This document shows, piece after piece, positions 46,226 through 54,517 of a stretch of DNA of 64,000 bases. The notes below the pieces were generated by a model. The model worked only from the letters and a program-made list of their open reading frames with translations. It made no database searches and was not told the origin of the DNA. The stretch is from contig NZ_LT629783.1 of NCBI RefSeq assembly GCF_900105835.1, positions 2,969,001-3,033,000 of the forward strand, given 5' to 3'. Made by a program: the position numbers and the translations under genes. Source of the DNA: Pseudomonas fragi. GTDB lineage: Bacteria; Pseudomonadota; Gammaproteobacteria; Pseudomonadales; Pseudomonadaceae. The number at the start of each line of letters is the position of its first letter. Position 1 is the first letter of the stretch.

Positions 46226-48570
46226 GCATCCACCATCAAGCCGATAAAACCCCGACTCCCCGCTACAAGCCCTACAAAGGCCCGGCCGGTGGCTGGGGCG
46301 CGCTGATCAGTGTGGCGCAAGCCTGGTTGACCAGCGACAACGCGCTGAAAAACCTGCGCATGATGCTCAAGACCAACCAGAACGGCGGCTTCGACTGCCC
46401 GGGCTGCGCCTGGGGCGACTCGCCGGAAAGCGGCCTGGTCAAGTTCTGCGAAAACGGCGCCAAGGCGGTGAACTGGGAAGCGACCAAGCGTCGCGTCGAT
46501 GCCGCGTTTTTTGCCAAGCACAGCGTCAGCGCGCTGCTGGAGCAAAGCGATTACTGGCTCGAATACCAGGGCCGCCTGACCGAGCCCATGAGCTACGACC
46601 CGGAAACCGACCGCTACACCCCCATCAGTTGGGATGCGGCGTTCGCCTTGATCGCCAGGCACTTGCTCAACCTGGCCAGCCCCAACGAAGCCGAGTTCTA
46701 CACCTCGGGCCGGGCCAGCAACGAAGCGGCGTATTTGTATCAATTGTTTGTGCGCGCATTTGGCACCAACAACTTTCCGGACTGCTCGAACATGTGCCAC
46801 GAGGCCAGCGGCGTAGCGTTGGCACAAAGCATCGGGGTGGGTAAAGGCACCGTGACGTTCGATGATTTCGAGCACGCGGATGCAATTTTCGTATTGGGGC
46901 AAAACCCCGGCACCAACCACCCGCGCATGCTCGAACCGCTGCGCGAAGCAGTCAAACGCGGCGCCCAGGTGGTGTGCGTCAACCCGCTCAAGGAGCGCGG
47001 CCTGGAACGCTTCCAGCACCCGCAGCACCCGCTGGAAATGCTCACCAACGGCGACCGCCCGACCAACACGGCCTACTTGCGCCCGGCACTGGGCGGCGAC
47101 ATGGCCCTGTTGCGCGGCATGGCCAAATTTTTGCTGCAATGGGAGCGCGATGCCCAGGCCGCAGGCGAGCCGGCGGTATTCGACCACGCCTTTTTGAATG
47201 AACACACGGCGGGCGTTCTGGATTACATCTCCAGCCTCGATGACACCTCGTGGGATCACATCGTGGAGCAATCGGGCCTGACCCTGGTGGATATCGAACG
47301 CGCCGCGCGCATGTACCTCAAGGGTAAAAACGTGATCATGTGCTGGGCGATGGGCATCACCCAGCATCGTCATTCGGTGCAGACCATTCAGGAAATCGCC
47401 AACCTGATGCTGTTGCGCGGCAATATCGGCCGCCCCGGCGCCGGCTTGTGCCCGGTACGCGGCCACAGCAACGTGCAGGGCGATCGCACGATGGGCATCA
47501 ACGAACGCCCGCCGGTGGCCTTTCTCGATTCGCTTGAGCGCCGTTTCCAGTTCAAAGTGCCCCGTGACAACGGCCACAACGTGGTTGAAGCCATCCACGC
47601 CATGCTTGAAGGCCGCGCCAAGGTATTTATCGGCCTGGGCGGCAACTTCGCCCAGGCGACACCAGACAGCCCGCGCACTGCGCAAGCGCTGCGCAATTGC
47701 GAGCTGACCGTACAGATCAGCACCAAGCTCAACCGCAGCCACCTGATGCACGGCAAAGAAGCCCTGATCCTGCCATGCCTGGGCCGTACCGACATCGATA
47801 TCCAGGCCGAAGGCCCCCAGGCGGTCACGGTGGAAGACTCGTTCAGCATGGTCCACGCCTCCAATGGCCAGTTGCAGCCACTGTCGAACCACATGCGCTC
47901 GGAGCCCGCGATCATTGCCGGCATTGCGGCGGCCACATTGGGCGCACACCCGATTGACTGGAACTGGGTGGTCGCCGACTACCGGCGCATTCGCGACCTG
48001 ATTGCCGACACCATCCCGGGCTTCAAGGACTTCAACACCCGCATCGAGCACCCAGGCGGCTTCTATCTGGGCAACTCGGCCGGTGCGCGAGTGTGGAATA
48101 CGCCGTCCGGGCGTGCCAACTTCCGCCCCAACGTCCTGCCGCAAGACCTGGTGGACGCCCGTACCCGCGCCACCGGAAAACTGCCGGACCTGATCCTGCA
48201 ATCGATGCGTTCGCACGATCAGTACAACACCACCATCTATGGTCTCGATGACCGCTACCGTGGGGTCAAGGGCCAGCGTGACGTACTGTTCGTCAATGAA
48301 GCCGACATCATCCGCCTGGGCTTCAAGCCGGGGCAGAAGGTCGATATCGTATCGATCTGGGATGACAAGCATGAGCGCAGGGTGAAGAACTTCACCTTGC
48401 TGGCCTTCGACATTCCTGCCGGGCAAGCCGCGGCGTACTACCCGGAGGTCAACCCGCTGGTGCCGCTGGAAAGCACGGGCGATGGCAGCCATACGCCTAC
48501 GTCGAAGTTTGTGGCGATTTGCCTTGAGCCGGCCAGCCCGTCGACGTTGATCATGGCCAAGGCCAGCTGA
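46222..48570 (+). CDS. FdhF/YdeP-family molybdopterin oxidoreductase
   Basis: 782-residue bis-MGD enzyme of the YdeP branch, cytoplasmic, GTG start overlapping the fdhD stop. The N-terminus has GGFDCPGCAWGD...FCENGAKA (a cysteine motif reduced relative to true formate dehydrogenases). ISWDAAFALIARHL and SNMCHEASGVALAQSIGVGKGT region follow, then MCWAMGITQHRHSVQ and the C-terminal Mo-cofactor domain (MRSHDQYNTTIYGLDDRYRGVKG region). No selenocysteine codon was seen. Its coupling to fdhD shows it needs a sulfurated Mo cofactor. In E. coli, ydeP is linked to acid resistance; the reaction is not known. Confidence 0.85.
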   Translation: MSIHHQADKTPTPRYKPYKGPAGGWGALISVAQAWLTSDNALKNLRMMLKTNQNGGFDCPGCAWGDSPESGLVKFCENGAKAVNWEATKRRVDAAFFAKHSVSALLEQSDYWLEYQGRLTEPMSYDPETDRYTPISWDAAFALIARHLLNLASPNEAEFYTSGRASNEAAYLYQLFVRAFGTNNFPDCSNMCHEASGVALAQSIGVGKGTVTFDDFEHADAIFVLGQNPGTNHPRMLEPLREAVKRGAQVVCVNPLKERGLERFQHPQHPLEMLTNGDRPTNTAYLRPALGGDMALLRGMAKFLLQWERDAQAAGEPAVFDHAFLNEHTAGVLDYISSLDDTSWDHIVEQSGLTLVDIERAARMYLKGKNVIMCWAMGITQHRHSVQTIQEIANLMLLRGNIGRPGAGLCPVRGHSNVQGDRTMGINERPPVAFLDSLERRFQFKVPRDNGHNVVEAIHAMLEGRAKVFIGLGGNFAQATPDSPRTAQALRNCELTVQISTKLNRSHLMHGKEALILPCLGRTDIDIQAEGPQAVTVEDSFSMVHASNGQLQPLSNHMRSEPAIIAGIAAATLGAHPIDWNWVVADYRRIRDLIADTIPGFKDFNTRIEHPGGFYLGNSAGARVWNTPSGRANFRPNVLPQDLVDARTRATGKLPDLILQSMRSHDQYNTTIYGLDDRYRGVKGQRDVLFVNEADIIRLGFKPGQKVDIVSIWDDKHERRVKNFTLLAFDIPAGQAAAYYPEVNPLVPLESTGDGSHTPTSKFVAICLEPASPSTLIMAKAS

Positions 48571-48590
48571 GCACTTTTTGTTCGTTTGTG

Positions 48591-48676
48591 GTGGGAGCGG
48601 GCTTGCCCGCGATGGCATCGCCGCGGTTTGACCGTCATCCCGCGGTGCCTGAATCGCGGGCAAGCCCGCTCCCACA
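48591..48676. repeat. REP doublet (REPIN), family A copy 6
   Basis: Inverted REP pair (GTGGGAGCGGGCTTGCCCGCGAT and its reverse) following the YdeP-type gene. Confidence 0.9.
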
Positions 48677-48705
48677 TTCAAGCAGCCCGCCTCTGAACTG
48701 CGGCC

Positions 48706-48790
48706 ACAAAAAAGGCCGTTTTCCTACGAAAACGGCCTCACCGAACTAGCTAACAGACCGGCAAAAACCGATTAAGTTCCCCAGCAAAAA
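48706..48790 (-). ncRNA. candidate small RNA
   Basis: A minus-strand intrinsic terminator (48708-48738) has no protein gene upstream. An extended -10-like CTATAAG on the minus strand (48797-48803) would start a transcript near 48790, about 85 bases long, ending in the terminator. CTATAAG resembles stress sigma (RpoS) -10 elements. No clear -35 and no named family recognised; RgsA-type RpoS-dependent RNAs of Pseudomonas are worth comparing. Confidence 0.35.
48708..48738 (-). terminator. orphan minus-strand intrinsic terminator
   Basis: AGGCCGTTTTC (48713-48723) and GAAAACGGCCT (48728-48738), perfect 11-base stem, four-base loop, then TTTTTT on the minus strand. Confidence 0.85.
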
Positions 48791-48896
48791 CAACAACTTA
48801 TAGAATTGTGTACAACTCGTGTTACTCGTCGGATTTCGATTGTCACCAACCGCTTGCAGCCTCAGGATCGCGCCGTCATCTCTTTGAGGCTCATTT

Positions 48897-49373
48897 ATGA
48901 AGCTCACCTCGATTCTCTTGTTGTCCCTTGGCCTGGTCAGTGGCGTAGCCTCGGCCGGTGGCACCACCGAAGCCGGTGTAGGCGGCGCATTAGGCGGGGT
49001 TCTTGGCGCCGTTGTTGGCCAACAGCTCGGCGGCTCGACCGGTTCTGCGATTGGTGCAGGTGTGGGTGGTGCGGCAGGTAGTGCCGTAGGTGCCGACAAA
49101 CGCAGCCGTGGCGAAGCAGCCATTGGCGGCGCGCTGGGTGCTGCAGGCGGCAACGTGCTGGGCCGCAGTGTCGGCGGCAGCACAGGTGCCCTGGTAGGCT
49201 CGGCCGCTGGCGGTGGTGCCGGTGGCGCGCTGGGTAACTACATGGGCAATAAAAGCGACAGCGACGATCGCCGCTATCGCGACCGCGATAACCGTCGCTA
49301 CTACCGCGACGACCATCGCGGCCGTGGCCACGCGTATGGCCATCGCAAAAACAAGCATCGTCACAACGACTGA
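48897..49373 (+). CDS. glycine-zipper exported protein with basic C-terminus
   Basis: 158-residue protein: a signal peptide (MKLTSILLLSLGLVSGVASA), a glycine-zipper region of repeated GGALGG/GAGVGG units (about 25-118) likely to insert in or span the outer membrane, and a charged tail rich in Arg, Asp, Tyr and His (about 120-158). Resembles OsmB/17-kDa-antigen-type zipper proteins, but no lipobox Cys is present. Function unknown; possibly envelope stress or metal binding through the His-rich end. Ends in a terminator. Confidence 0.75.
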   Translation: MKLTSILLLSLGLVSGVASAGGTTEAGVGGALGGVLGAVVGQQLGGSTGSAIGAGVGGAAGSAVGADKRSRGEAAIGGALGAAGGNVLGRSVGGSTGALVGSAAGGGAGGALGNYMGNKSDSDDRRYRDRDNRRYYRDDHRGRGHAYGHRKNKHRHND

Positions 49374-49381
49374 TGCGTAAA

Positions 49382-49410
49382 ACGGGAGCCGCAAGGCTCC
49401 CGTTTTTTTT
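49382..49410 (+). terminator. intrinsic terminator of the glycine-zipper gene
   Basis: ACGGGAGCC-GCAA-GGCTCCCGT followed by eight T. Confidence 0.9.
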
Positions 49411-49550
49411 GGCCTGCGCCAGCTCCAGGCAAATTGTTTCAATGCATTACGCCCGCCTGTTTTGGCCCTGATCATGCAATCTGCATGCACCGAAAAAACC
49501 AGCCATTTGCAAGCCATTGAAAGGTATGGAATTACCTGCAGGCATACGGT

Positions 49551-49566
49551 TGGCACATCCCCTGCA
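49551..49566 (+). promoter_or_regulatory. sigma-54 (-24/-12) promoter
   Basis: TGGCACATCCCCTGCA: TGGCAC and TGCA with GG and GC ten bases apart, nearly consensus for RpoN. It ends 49 bases before the membrane protein start at 49616; no other gene lies between. Confidence 0.65.
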
Positions 49567-49615
49567 ATGACCTGAATGAACGCTGCACTTCCTACCATTC
49601 AGGAGCACAACAACA

Positions 49616-50539
49616 ATGATCGGGACCACTGAGCACTATCCCGCAGCCCTACAAGATTCCTCTGGCCAATCAGGTGTTTCCTGGGCCGCGATCTTTGCCG
49701 GCGCTGCCACTGCTGCCGTCCTTTCCCTGCTGCTGCTGATGCTGGGCGCGGGGCTTGGATTTTCAGCCGTCTCGCCTTGGGCCAATGAAGGCGTGGGCGC
49801 CAAGGGCCTGGGCATTACCGCCATTATCTGGCTGGCGATCACCCAGATCATTGCTTCCGGCATGGGTGGTTATCTGGCCGGTCGCTTGCGGGTCAAGTGG
49901 ACTAACTTGCATGGCGATGAAGCCTACTTTCGCGACACCGCCCATGGTTTTCTCGCCTGGGCCGTGGCCACGCTGGTCACTGCTACCCTGGTTGCAGGCT
50001 CGGTCAGCAGCGTAATCGGCAGCGGCGTGCAAGCCGGGGCCAGCGTGGCGTCAGGTGCCGCATCGGCGATCAGCAGTGCAGCCGGCAGCGCCGCCGCAAG
50101 CCAGGGCGATAAAGGTTCGGACTACTTTATCGACAGCCTGTTTCGCGATGAACGCGGTACCGCTGTCAGCGAAGACGCCGCTCATGGCACCGTGGCGCGC
50201 ATCTTTGCCCACAGCCTGGCCAATGACGGCCAATTGAGCAGCGAAGACCGTACCTACCTGGCCCAGATCATCGCCCAGCGCACCAACCTCAGCCAGCCGG
50301 AAGCCGAGCAACGGGTCGACCAGGTTTACGCCAAGGCCCATCAGGCCGTTGAAGAGGCCAAGGTCAAGGCCAAGGAAGCTGCTGACACGGCCGCCAAGGT
50401 CGCCGCCTGGTCCACCCTGTGGATGTTTATCACCCTGCTGATCGGCGCTTTCTTTGCCAGCCTGTGCGCCACCTTCGGCGGCCGTCGCCGCGATGCCGTG
50501 ATCTATCTGACCCCCACCACCACAACCCCGCTGGTTTAA
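49616..50539 (+). CDS. uncharacterised inner-membrane protein
   Basis: 307 residues, not assigned to a named family. About four hydrophobic segments: AAIFAGAATAAVLSLLLLMLGAG (24-46), ITAIIWLAITQIIASGMGGYLAG (66-88), AWAVATLVTATLVAGSVSSVI (115-135) and STLWMFITLLIGAFFASLCATFGG (268-291). Between the third and fourth is a long alanine-rich soluble region (about 140-265) ending in a coiled-coil-like stretch AHQAVEEAKVKAKEAADTAAKVAA. GGAG precedes the ATG. A sigma-54-type promoter sits upstream and a 24-residue membrane peptide gene follows 29 bases after the stop, so the two form a small operon. Confidence 0.7.
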   Translation: MIGTTEHYPAALQDSSGQSGVSWAAIFAGAATAAVLSLLLLMLGAGLGFSAVSPWANEGVGAKGLGITAIIWLAITQIIASGMGGYLAGRLRVKWTNLHGDEAYFRDTAHGFLAWAVATLVTATLVAGSVSSVIGSGVQAGASVASGAASAISSAAGSAAASQGDKGSDYFIDSLFRDERGTAVSEDAAHGTVARIFAHSLANDGQLSSEDRTYLAQIIAQRTNLSQPEAEQRVDQVYAKAHQAVEEAKVKAKEAADTAAKVAAWSTLWMFITLLIGAFFASLCATFGGRRRDAVIYLTPTTTTPLV

Positions 50540-50568
50540 CTCGGGCTATTCACTGACTGGAGAATAAA

Positions 50569-50643
50569 ATGCGCTCACTTCTGCTGTTTTTCCTCGGTAT
50601 TCCAATTCCGATCATTATCCTGATTGCGTTGTTTGTTCACTGA
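50569..50643 (+). CDS. 24-residue membrane peptide
   Basis: MRSLLLFFLGIPIPIIILIA then LFVH and stop: one hydrophobic helix with a Pro-Ile-Pro centre. GGAG lies five bases upstream of the ATG, and a terminator follows 22 bases after the stop. Short peptides of this very pattern are conserved in proteobacteria next to membrane-protein genes (recollection). Too short for routine gene finders. Probably a partner or stabiliser of the preceding membrane protein. Confidence 0.7.
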   Translation: MRSLLLFFLGIPIPIIILIALFVH

Positions 50644-50665
50644 TAACAGTGCGCAAAACCAACCG

Positions 50666-50691
50666 ACGGCCTTCCTTGCGAAGGCCGTTTT
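50666..50691. terminator. bidirectional terminator
   Basis: ACGGCCTTC and GAAGGCCGT arms, five-base loop, TTTT after it on the plus strand and, on the minus strand, GGTTGGTTTTGCG. It separates the peptide gene from the convergent Lrp-type gene. Confidence 0.7.
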
Positions 50692-50703
50692 GCGTGCAGG
50701 GCT

Positions 50704-51168
50704 TCAGACTGGCAGGCAGGTGGTGGACTTGATCTCGGACAACGCCACAATCGAGTTCACCTCTTGAATGCCTGGCACCATCGACAACTTTTCAAAGAAA
50801 AACCGCTCATAGGCCTCAATATCGGCTGTCACGATGCGCAGTAAAAAATCCACCGCGCCCATCAGCACATAACACTCCAGCACTTCGGGAAAACCACGGA
50901 TCGCGTCAGTAAATTCGGTGAAGTTTGAGCGACCGTGGGCATTAAGTTTGATCTCGGCAAAAATTTGCGTGTTGAGGCCGATTTTCTTGCGATCGAGCAA
51001 CGTCACCTGGCCACGAATGATGCCTTCGTCCTTCATCCGCTGGATCCGCCGCCAGCAGGGTGATTGCGACAGCCCCACCTTCTCCGCGATCTGCGCACTG
51101 GACAGCGAAGCGTCCTCTTGCAGCAGGGCCAATATGCGGCGGTCGTAAGCATCCAGCTCGCTTTGCAT
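50704..51168 (-). CDS. Lrp/AsnC-family regulator
   Basis: 154-residue regulator from ATG 51168 (MQSELDAYDRRILALLQEDAS; AAAGG upstream). Helix-turn-helix about 22-60 (SSAQIAEKVGLSQSPCWRRIQRMKDEGII), then the RAM amino-acid-binding domain (about 68-150, VLECYVLMGAVDFLLRIVTADIEAYERFF). A longer frame upstream contains no family sequence. Divergent from the small gene at 51296; a perfect 16-base palindrome lies between. Likely ligand is an amino acid. Confidence 0.88.
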   Translation of the reverse strand: MQSELDAYDRRILALLQEDASLSSAQIAEKVGLSQSPCWRRIQRMKDEGIIRGQVTLLDRKKIGLNTQIFAEIKLNAHGRSNFTEFTDAIRGFPEVLECYVLMGAVDFLLRIVTADIEAYERFFFEKLSMVPGIQEVNSIVALSEIKSTTCLPV

Positions 51169-51194
51169 AGAAATACCTTTGAATGAATAATTCG

Positions 51195-51210
51195 AGACTT
51201 GATCAAGTCT
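51195..51210. promoter_or_regulatory. palindromic operator between Lrp-type and small gene
   Basis: AGACTTGATCAAGTCT is a perfect 16-base palindrome, 27 bases from the regulator ATG and 86 bases from the divergent start, in an AT-rich stretch. Fits an autoregulatory site. Confidence 0.5.
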
Positions 51211-51295
51211 ATTTATCGTCAATTCAAAGCATCTTAGATAAAAAAATTCCCGCGCGACGTGTAAATATTTCCCCAGCCTGAACTGGAGCCCTTGC

Positions 51296-51631
51296 ATGCC
51301 GCATCTGGAAGTCATCACCCCCTCACCTCGCCCCGACGTCTGGGCCAGCAATGCCGCGCCTTGCCAGGTGCTTTTCCGTATCCAGGCCGAAGCCGATGCC
51401 GACGTGCTGTGCCGGGTGCTCAACCTGTTTGCCTTGCAGCAACTGATCCCCCAGCAAGTGCAAGCGCTACGCGACGGTGACACCCTGAGCATTGAAATCC
51501 GCAGTCACGAGCAGAGCTGGCACCGTGCCCAGATCATTGGCGAAAAACTGCGCAACCTGATCAGCGTTATCGACCTGCAGGTGCAACCCGTGCCAGCCGC
51601 CAAGGACCCGGCAATGCAAGCCTGCGGGTAA
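51296..51631 (+). CDS. small ACT-like protein, unnamed
   Basis: 111 residues, no signal peptide or helix. CQVLFRIQAEADADVLCRVLNLFALQQLIPQQVQALRDGDTLSIEIR and GEKLRNLISVIDLQVQPV have the beta-alpha-beta rhythm of ACT domains or acetolactate synthase small-subunit-like proteins. It is divergent from the Lrp-type regulator, an amino acid sensor, so a role in amino acid control is plausible. Function unknown. Confidence 0.6.
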   Translation: MPHLEVITPSPRPDVWASNAAPCQVLFRIQAEADADVLCRVLNLFALQQLIPQQVQALRDGDTLSIEIRSHEQSWHRAQIIGEKLRNLISVIDLQVQPVPAAKDPAMQACG

Positions 51632-51736
51632 TAGTTCGCAACCATTGGCCGCCGGCAGGGCACCGCAGTGCAACTAGGCTTTAAAGGTTCATGGCCGGAC
51701 AAGGATCTGTCTGCGCCGATGCCTCAAGGAGCTGTT

Positions 51737-53494
51737 ATGCGCATCACCCCCTCCCATGACCGCTGGCTGGACCTCGACACTCTGTTATCCGCGCTGCTGG
51801 CGCAAAACCGTATCTCGCAACGTTGCGCCGAGCAGGCCTTGCTGCGCAGTCATGAAGCACCCGCCGCCGCCCTGCACCCCCTGGTATTTCTTGCGCAGCA
51901 ACAATTTTGCGATGGCGGCCGGGACGGCAAGATGCTCGACCTTGAAACCCTCACGGCCAACCATGCCGGGCAACCCTACCTGCGCCTTGACCCGCTCAAG
52001 GTGGATGCCGCCACAGTGACCGGGGCAATGTCCCTGGCCTTTGCCCAGCGGCATGGCATCATCGCGGTGGCGGCCGATGCCTCAGCCATTACGATTGCCA
52101 GTGCCCAGCCCTGGGTCAGCAGTTGGGAGGCCGACTTGCGTCAGTCGCTCAAGCGCCCGATCCGGCGGGTCATTGCCAACCCCCTGGAAATCCAGCGCCT
52201 GAGCGTGGAGTTTTTCCATCTGGCCAAATCGGTCACAGGGGCTGCGCTCAACGACCAGAAAACCAGCCCCCTGGCCAATTTCGAACAGCTGCTGACCTTG
52301 GGCACAGGCGACCGGGAGCCGGACGCCAACGACGCCCACATCGTCAATATCGTCGACTGGCTGTTTCAGTACGCCTTTGAGCAGCGCGCCAGCGATATCC
52401 ACCTGGAGCCCCGCCGTGAAAAGGGTTGCGTGCGTTTTCGCATCGACGGCGTGCTGCATGATGTTTACCAGTTCCCGCCACAGGTCGCCGTGGCCGTGGT
52501 CAGTCGCCTCAAGAGCCTGGGCCGGATGAATGTCGCCGAAAAGCGCAAACCCCAGGACGGCCGGATAAAAACCCGTCTGCCGCAGGGTGCTGAGGTGGAG
52601 CTGCGACTCGCCACCCTGCCCACCGCCTTTGGCGAAAAAATGGTGCTGCGCATTTTTGACCCGCAGGTGCTGCTCAAAAGCTTCGACCAACTGGGCCTCA
52701 GCCCCGAAGACAGGCAACGCTGGCAGCAAATGACCACCCGCGCCAATGGCATTGTCCTGATCACCGGCCCCACCGGCTCAGGCAAGACCAGCACCCTGTA
52801 TGCAACGCTCAAGCAACTGGCCACTCCCCAGGTCAACCTGTGTACCCTCGAAGACCCCATCGAGATGATAGAGCCGGCGTTTAACCAGATGCAGGTGCAA
52901 CCCGGCATCGACCTGACATTCGCCAATGGCGTGCGGGCACTGCTGCGCCAGGACCCGGACATCATCATGCTCGGTGAAATACGCGATCTGGAGACCGCTG
53001 AAGTGGCCATTCAGGCCGCTCTGACCGGCCACCTGGTGCTCTCGACCCTGCACACCAACGACGCCCCCAGCGCCATCAGCCGCCTGCTGGAACTCGGGGT
53101 CGCGCCCTATTTGATCAAAGCCACCTTATTGGGGGTGATGGCCCAGCGGCTGGTGCGCACCCTGTGCCCTGACTGCAAGGCCGCGCAGCCGCTAAGCCCG
53201 GACGCATGGTCGGGCTTTGCCCCGGGCTGGGCCCATGCACCCCCCATAACGGTATACCGCCCCGTGGGCTGTACCCAGTGCCGGGCTAGCGGCTACCGCG
53301 GGCGCATCGGTGTGTGCGAAATCATGGTGTTGAGCGAGCAGCTCAAGGCACTGATTGGCCCGCAGACTGATCTGAGCGCCATTCGTCAGCTGGCAAGCGC
53401 TCAAGGCATGCTCAGCCTGAGGCTGGCAGCCGCTCACAAAGTCGCCTCTGCCGCGACCTCCCTGGAAGAAGCACTGCGAGTTACCCCCGCGTAG
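51737..53494 (+). CDS. GspE/PilB-type secretion ATPase, orphan
   Basis: 585-residue type II secretion/type IV pilus assembly ATPase. N-terminal N1-like domain (about 1-170), then ATPase with Walker A GPTGSGKTSTLYA, Asp box TLEDPIEMIE, Walker B IIMLGEIRDLETAEVA, His box TGHLVLSTLHTND and the zinc motif CPDCKA...GCTQCRASGYRGR. ATG 51737 has AAGGAG six bases upstream; an earlier start is unnecessary. No other secretion or pilus gene is nearby, so it either serves a machine elsewhere or is the remnant of a set. It looks intact. Confidence 0.88.
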   Translation: MRITPSHDRWLDLDTLLSALLAQNRISQRCAEQALLRSHEAPAAALHPLVFLAQQQFCDGGRDGKMLDLETLTANHAGQPYLRLDPLKVDAATVTGAMSLAFAQRHGIIAVAADASAITIASAQPWVSSWEADLRQSLKRPIRRVIANPLEIQRLSVEFFHLAKSVTGAALNDQKTSPLANFEQLLTLGTGDREPDANDAHIVNIVDWLFQYAFEQRASDIHLEPRREKGCVRFRIDGVLHDVYQFPPQVAVAVVSRLKSLGRMNVAEKRKPQDGRIKTRLPQGAEVELRLATLPTAFGEKMVLRIFDPQVLLKSFDQLGLSPEDRQRWQQMTTRANGIVLITGPTGSGKTSTLYATLKQLATPQVNLCTLEDPIEMIEPAFNQMQVQPGIDLTFANGVRALLRQDPDIIMLGEIRDLETAEVAIQAALTGHLVLSTLHTNDAPSAISRLLELGVAPYLIKATLLGVMAQRLVRTLCPDCKAAQPLSPDAWSGFAPGWAHAPPITVYRPVGCTQCRASGYRGRIGVCEIMVLSEQLKALIGPQTDLSAIRQLASAQGMLSLRLAAAHKVASAATSLEEALRVTPA

Positions 53495-53593
53495 TTGAAT
53501 TGTTTTGACTAAAATCTAATCAGCCTGGCAATTTTCTTGATCGTTACACTCGGCGTTCGTTTGTTTCTTACACCTCAAAAACAAGGAATGATC

Positions 53594-54514
53594 ATGCAAG
53601 CGGGTACAGTGATCCTGTTATTTGTCGCCCTGGCTATCGCCGTGCTCTTTATGGGCTTCAAGGTGGTGCCGCAAGGGTATCAATGGACGGTGGAGCGCTT
53701 CGGGCGATACACCAACACCCTTAAACCGGGCCTGAACATCATCATCCCGGTGATGGACCGCATCGGGCGCAAGATCAACGTGATGGAAAGCGTGCTCGAT
53801 ATCCCGCCGCAAGAGGTAATTACCGCCGACAACGCCACGGTACAGATCGATGCCGTGTGTTTCTTCCAGGTGGTCAACACGGCGCAAGCCGCCTATGAGG
53901 TCAACAACCTCGAGCATGCCATTCGCAACCTGCTGCAAACCAATATCCGCACCGTGCTGGGCTCCATGGAGCTGGATGCCATGCTTAGCCAGCGTGATGG
54001 CATCAACGAAAAACTGCTGCGCACGGTCGATGAAGCAACGGCACCGTGGGGCATCAAGATCACCCGTATCGAGATCAAGGACATCAGCCCGCCAGCCGAC
54101 CTGATGGCCGCCATGTCCGGGCAAATGAAAGCCGAACGTATCAAGCGTGCACAAATTCTTGAGGCAGAAGGGCTGAGGGCCGCAGCCATCCTGACCGCCG
54201 AAGGCAAAAAACAGGCGCAGATCCTCGAAGCCGAAGGCGGTCGCCAGGCGGCGTTCCTCGAATCCGAAGCCCGCGAACGCCAGGCCGAAGCCGAAGCCCG
54301 GGCCACACAAGTGGTGTCAGAAGCCATTGCCTCAGGCAACGTGCAGGCGATCAATTATTTTGTGGCGCAAAAATACATCGATGCGTTGGGTAAGCTGGCT
54401 TCTGCCAATAACAGCAAGGTCATCCTCATGCCGCTGGAGGCCAGCCAGGTCATCGGCGCAGTGGGTGGCATCGGCGAAATCGTCAAAGCCACTTTTGACA
54501 GCAAAAAGGCCTGA
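53594..54514 (+). CDS. qmcA: SPFH-domain membrane protein (stomatin/QmcA type)
   Basis: 306-residue inner-membrane protein with an N-terminal helix ([17 protein letters not shown]), the SPFH domain (about 20-200, [35 protein letters not shown] region) and a C-terminal coiled coil ([27 protein letters not shown] region). ATG 53594 has AAGGA six bases upstream. Followed within four bases by an NfeD-like gene, its usual partner; such pairs organise membrane microdomains. Confidence 0.88.
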   Translation: MQAGTVILLFVALAIAVLFMGFKVVPQGYQWTVERFGRYTNTLKPGLNIIIPVMDRIGRKINVMESVLDIPPQEVITADNATVQIDAVCFFQVVNTAQAAYEVNNLEHAIRNLLQTNIRTVLGSMELDAMLSQRDGINEKLLRTVDEATAPWGIKITRIEIKDISPPADLMAAMSGQMKAERIKRAQILEAEGLRAAAILTAEGKKQAQILEAEGGRQAAFLESEARERQAEAEARATQVVSEAIASGNVQAINYFVAQKYIDALGKLASANNSKVILMPLEASQVIGAVGGIGEIVKATFDSKKA

Positions 54515-54517
54515 CGC

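Larger units (their letters stand above)
48571..48896. other. 326-base gap with REP doublet, minus-strand terminator and candidate small RNA
   Basis: From left: REP doublet (48591-48676), a strong minus-strand terminator (48708-48738) with no annotated minus-strand gene in front of it, a possible small RNA (48706-48790, minus), and the promoter area of the glycine-zipper gene. The minus-strand open frame across 48746-49183 is an antisense shadow of that gene. Confidence 0.6.

Noticed and set aside
46216..48681. Very long minus-strand open frame opposite the YdeP-type gene
   Set aside because: Antisense shadow of a real 782-codon gene in a GC-rich genome; composition (His, Gln, Arg-rich) is typical of shadow frames.
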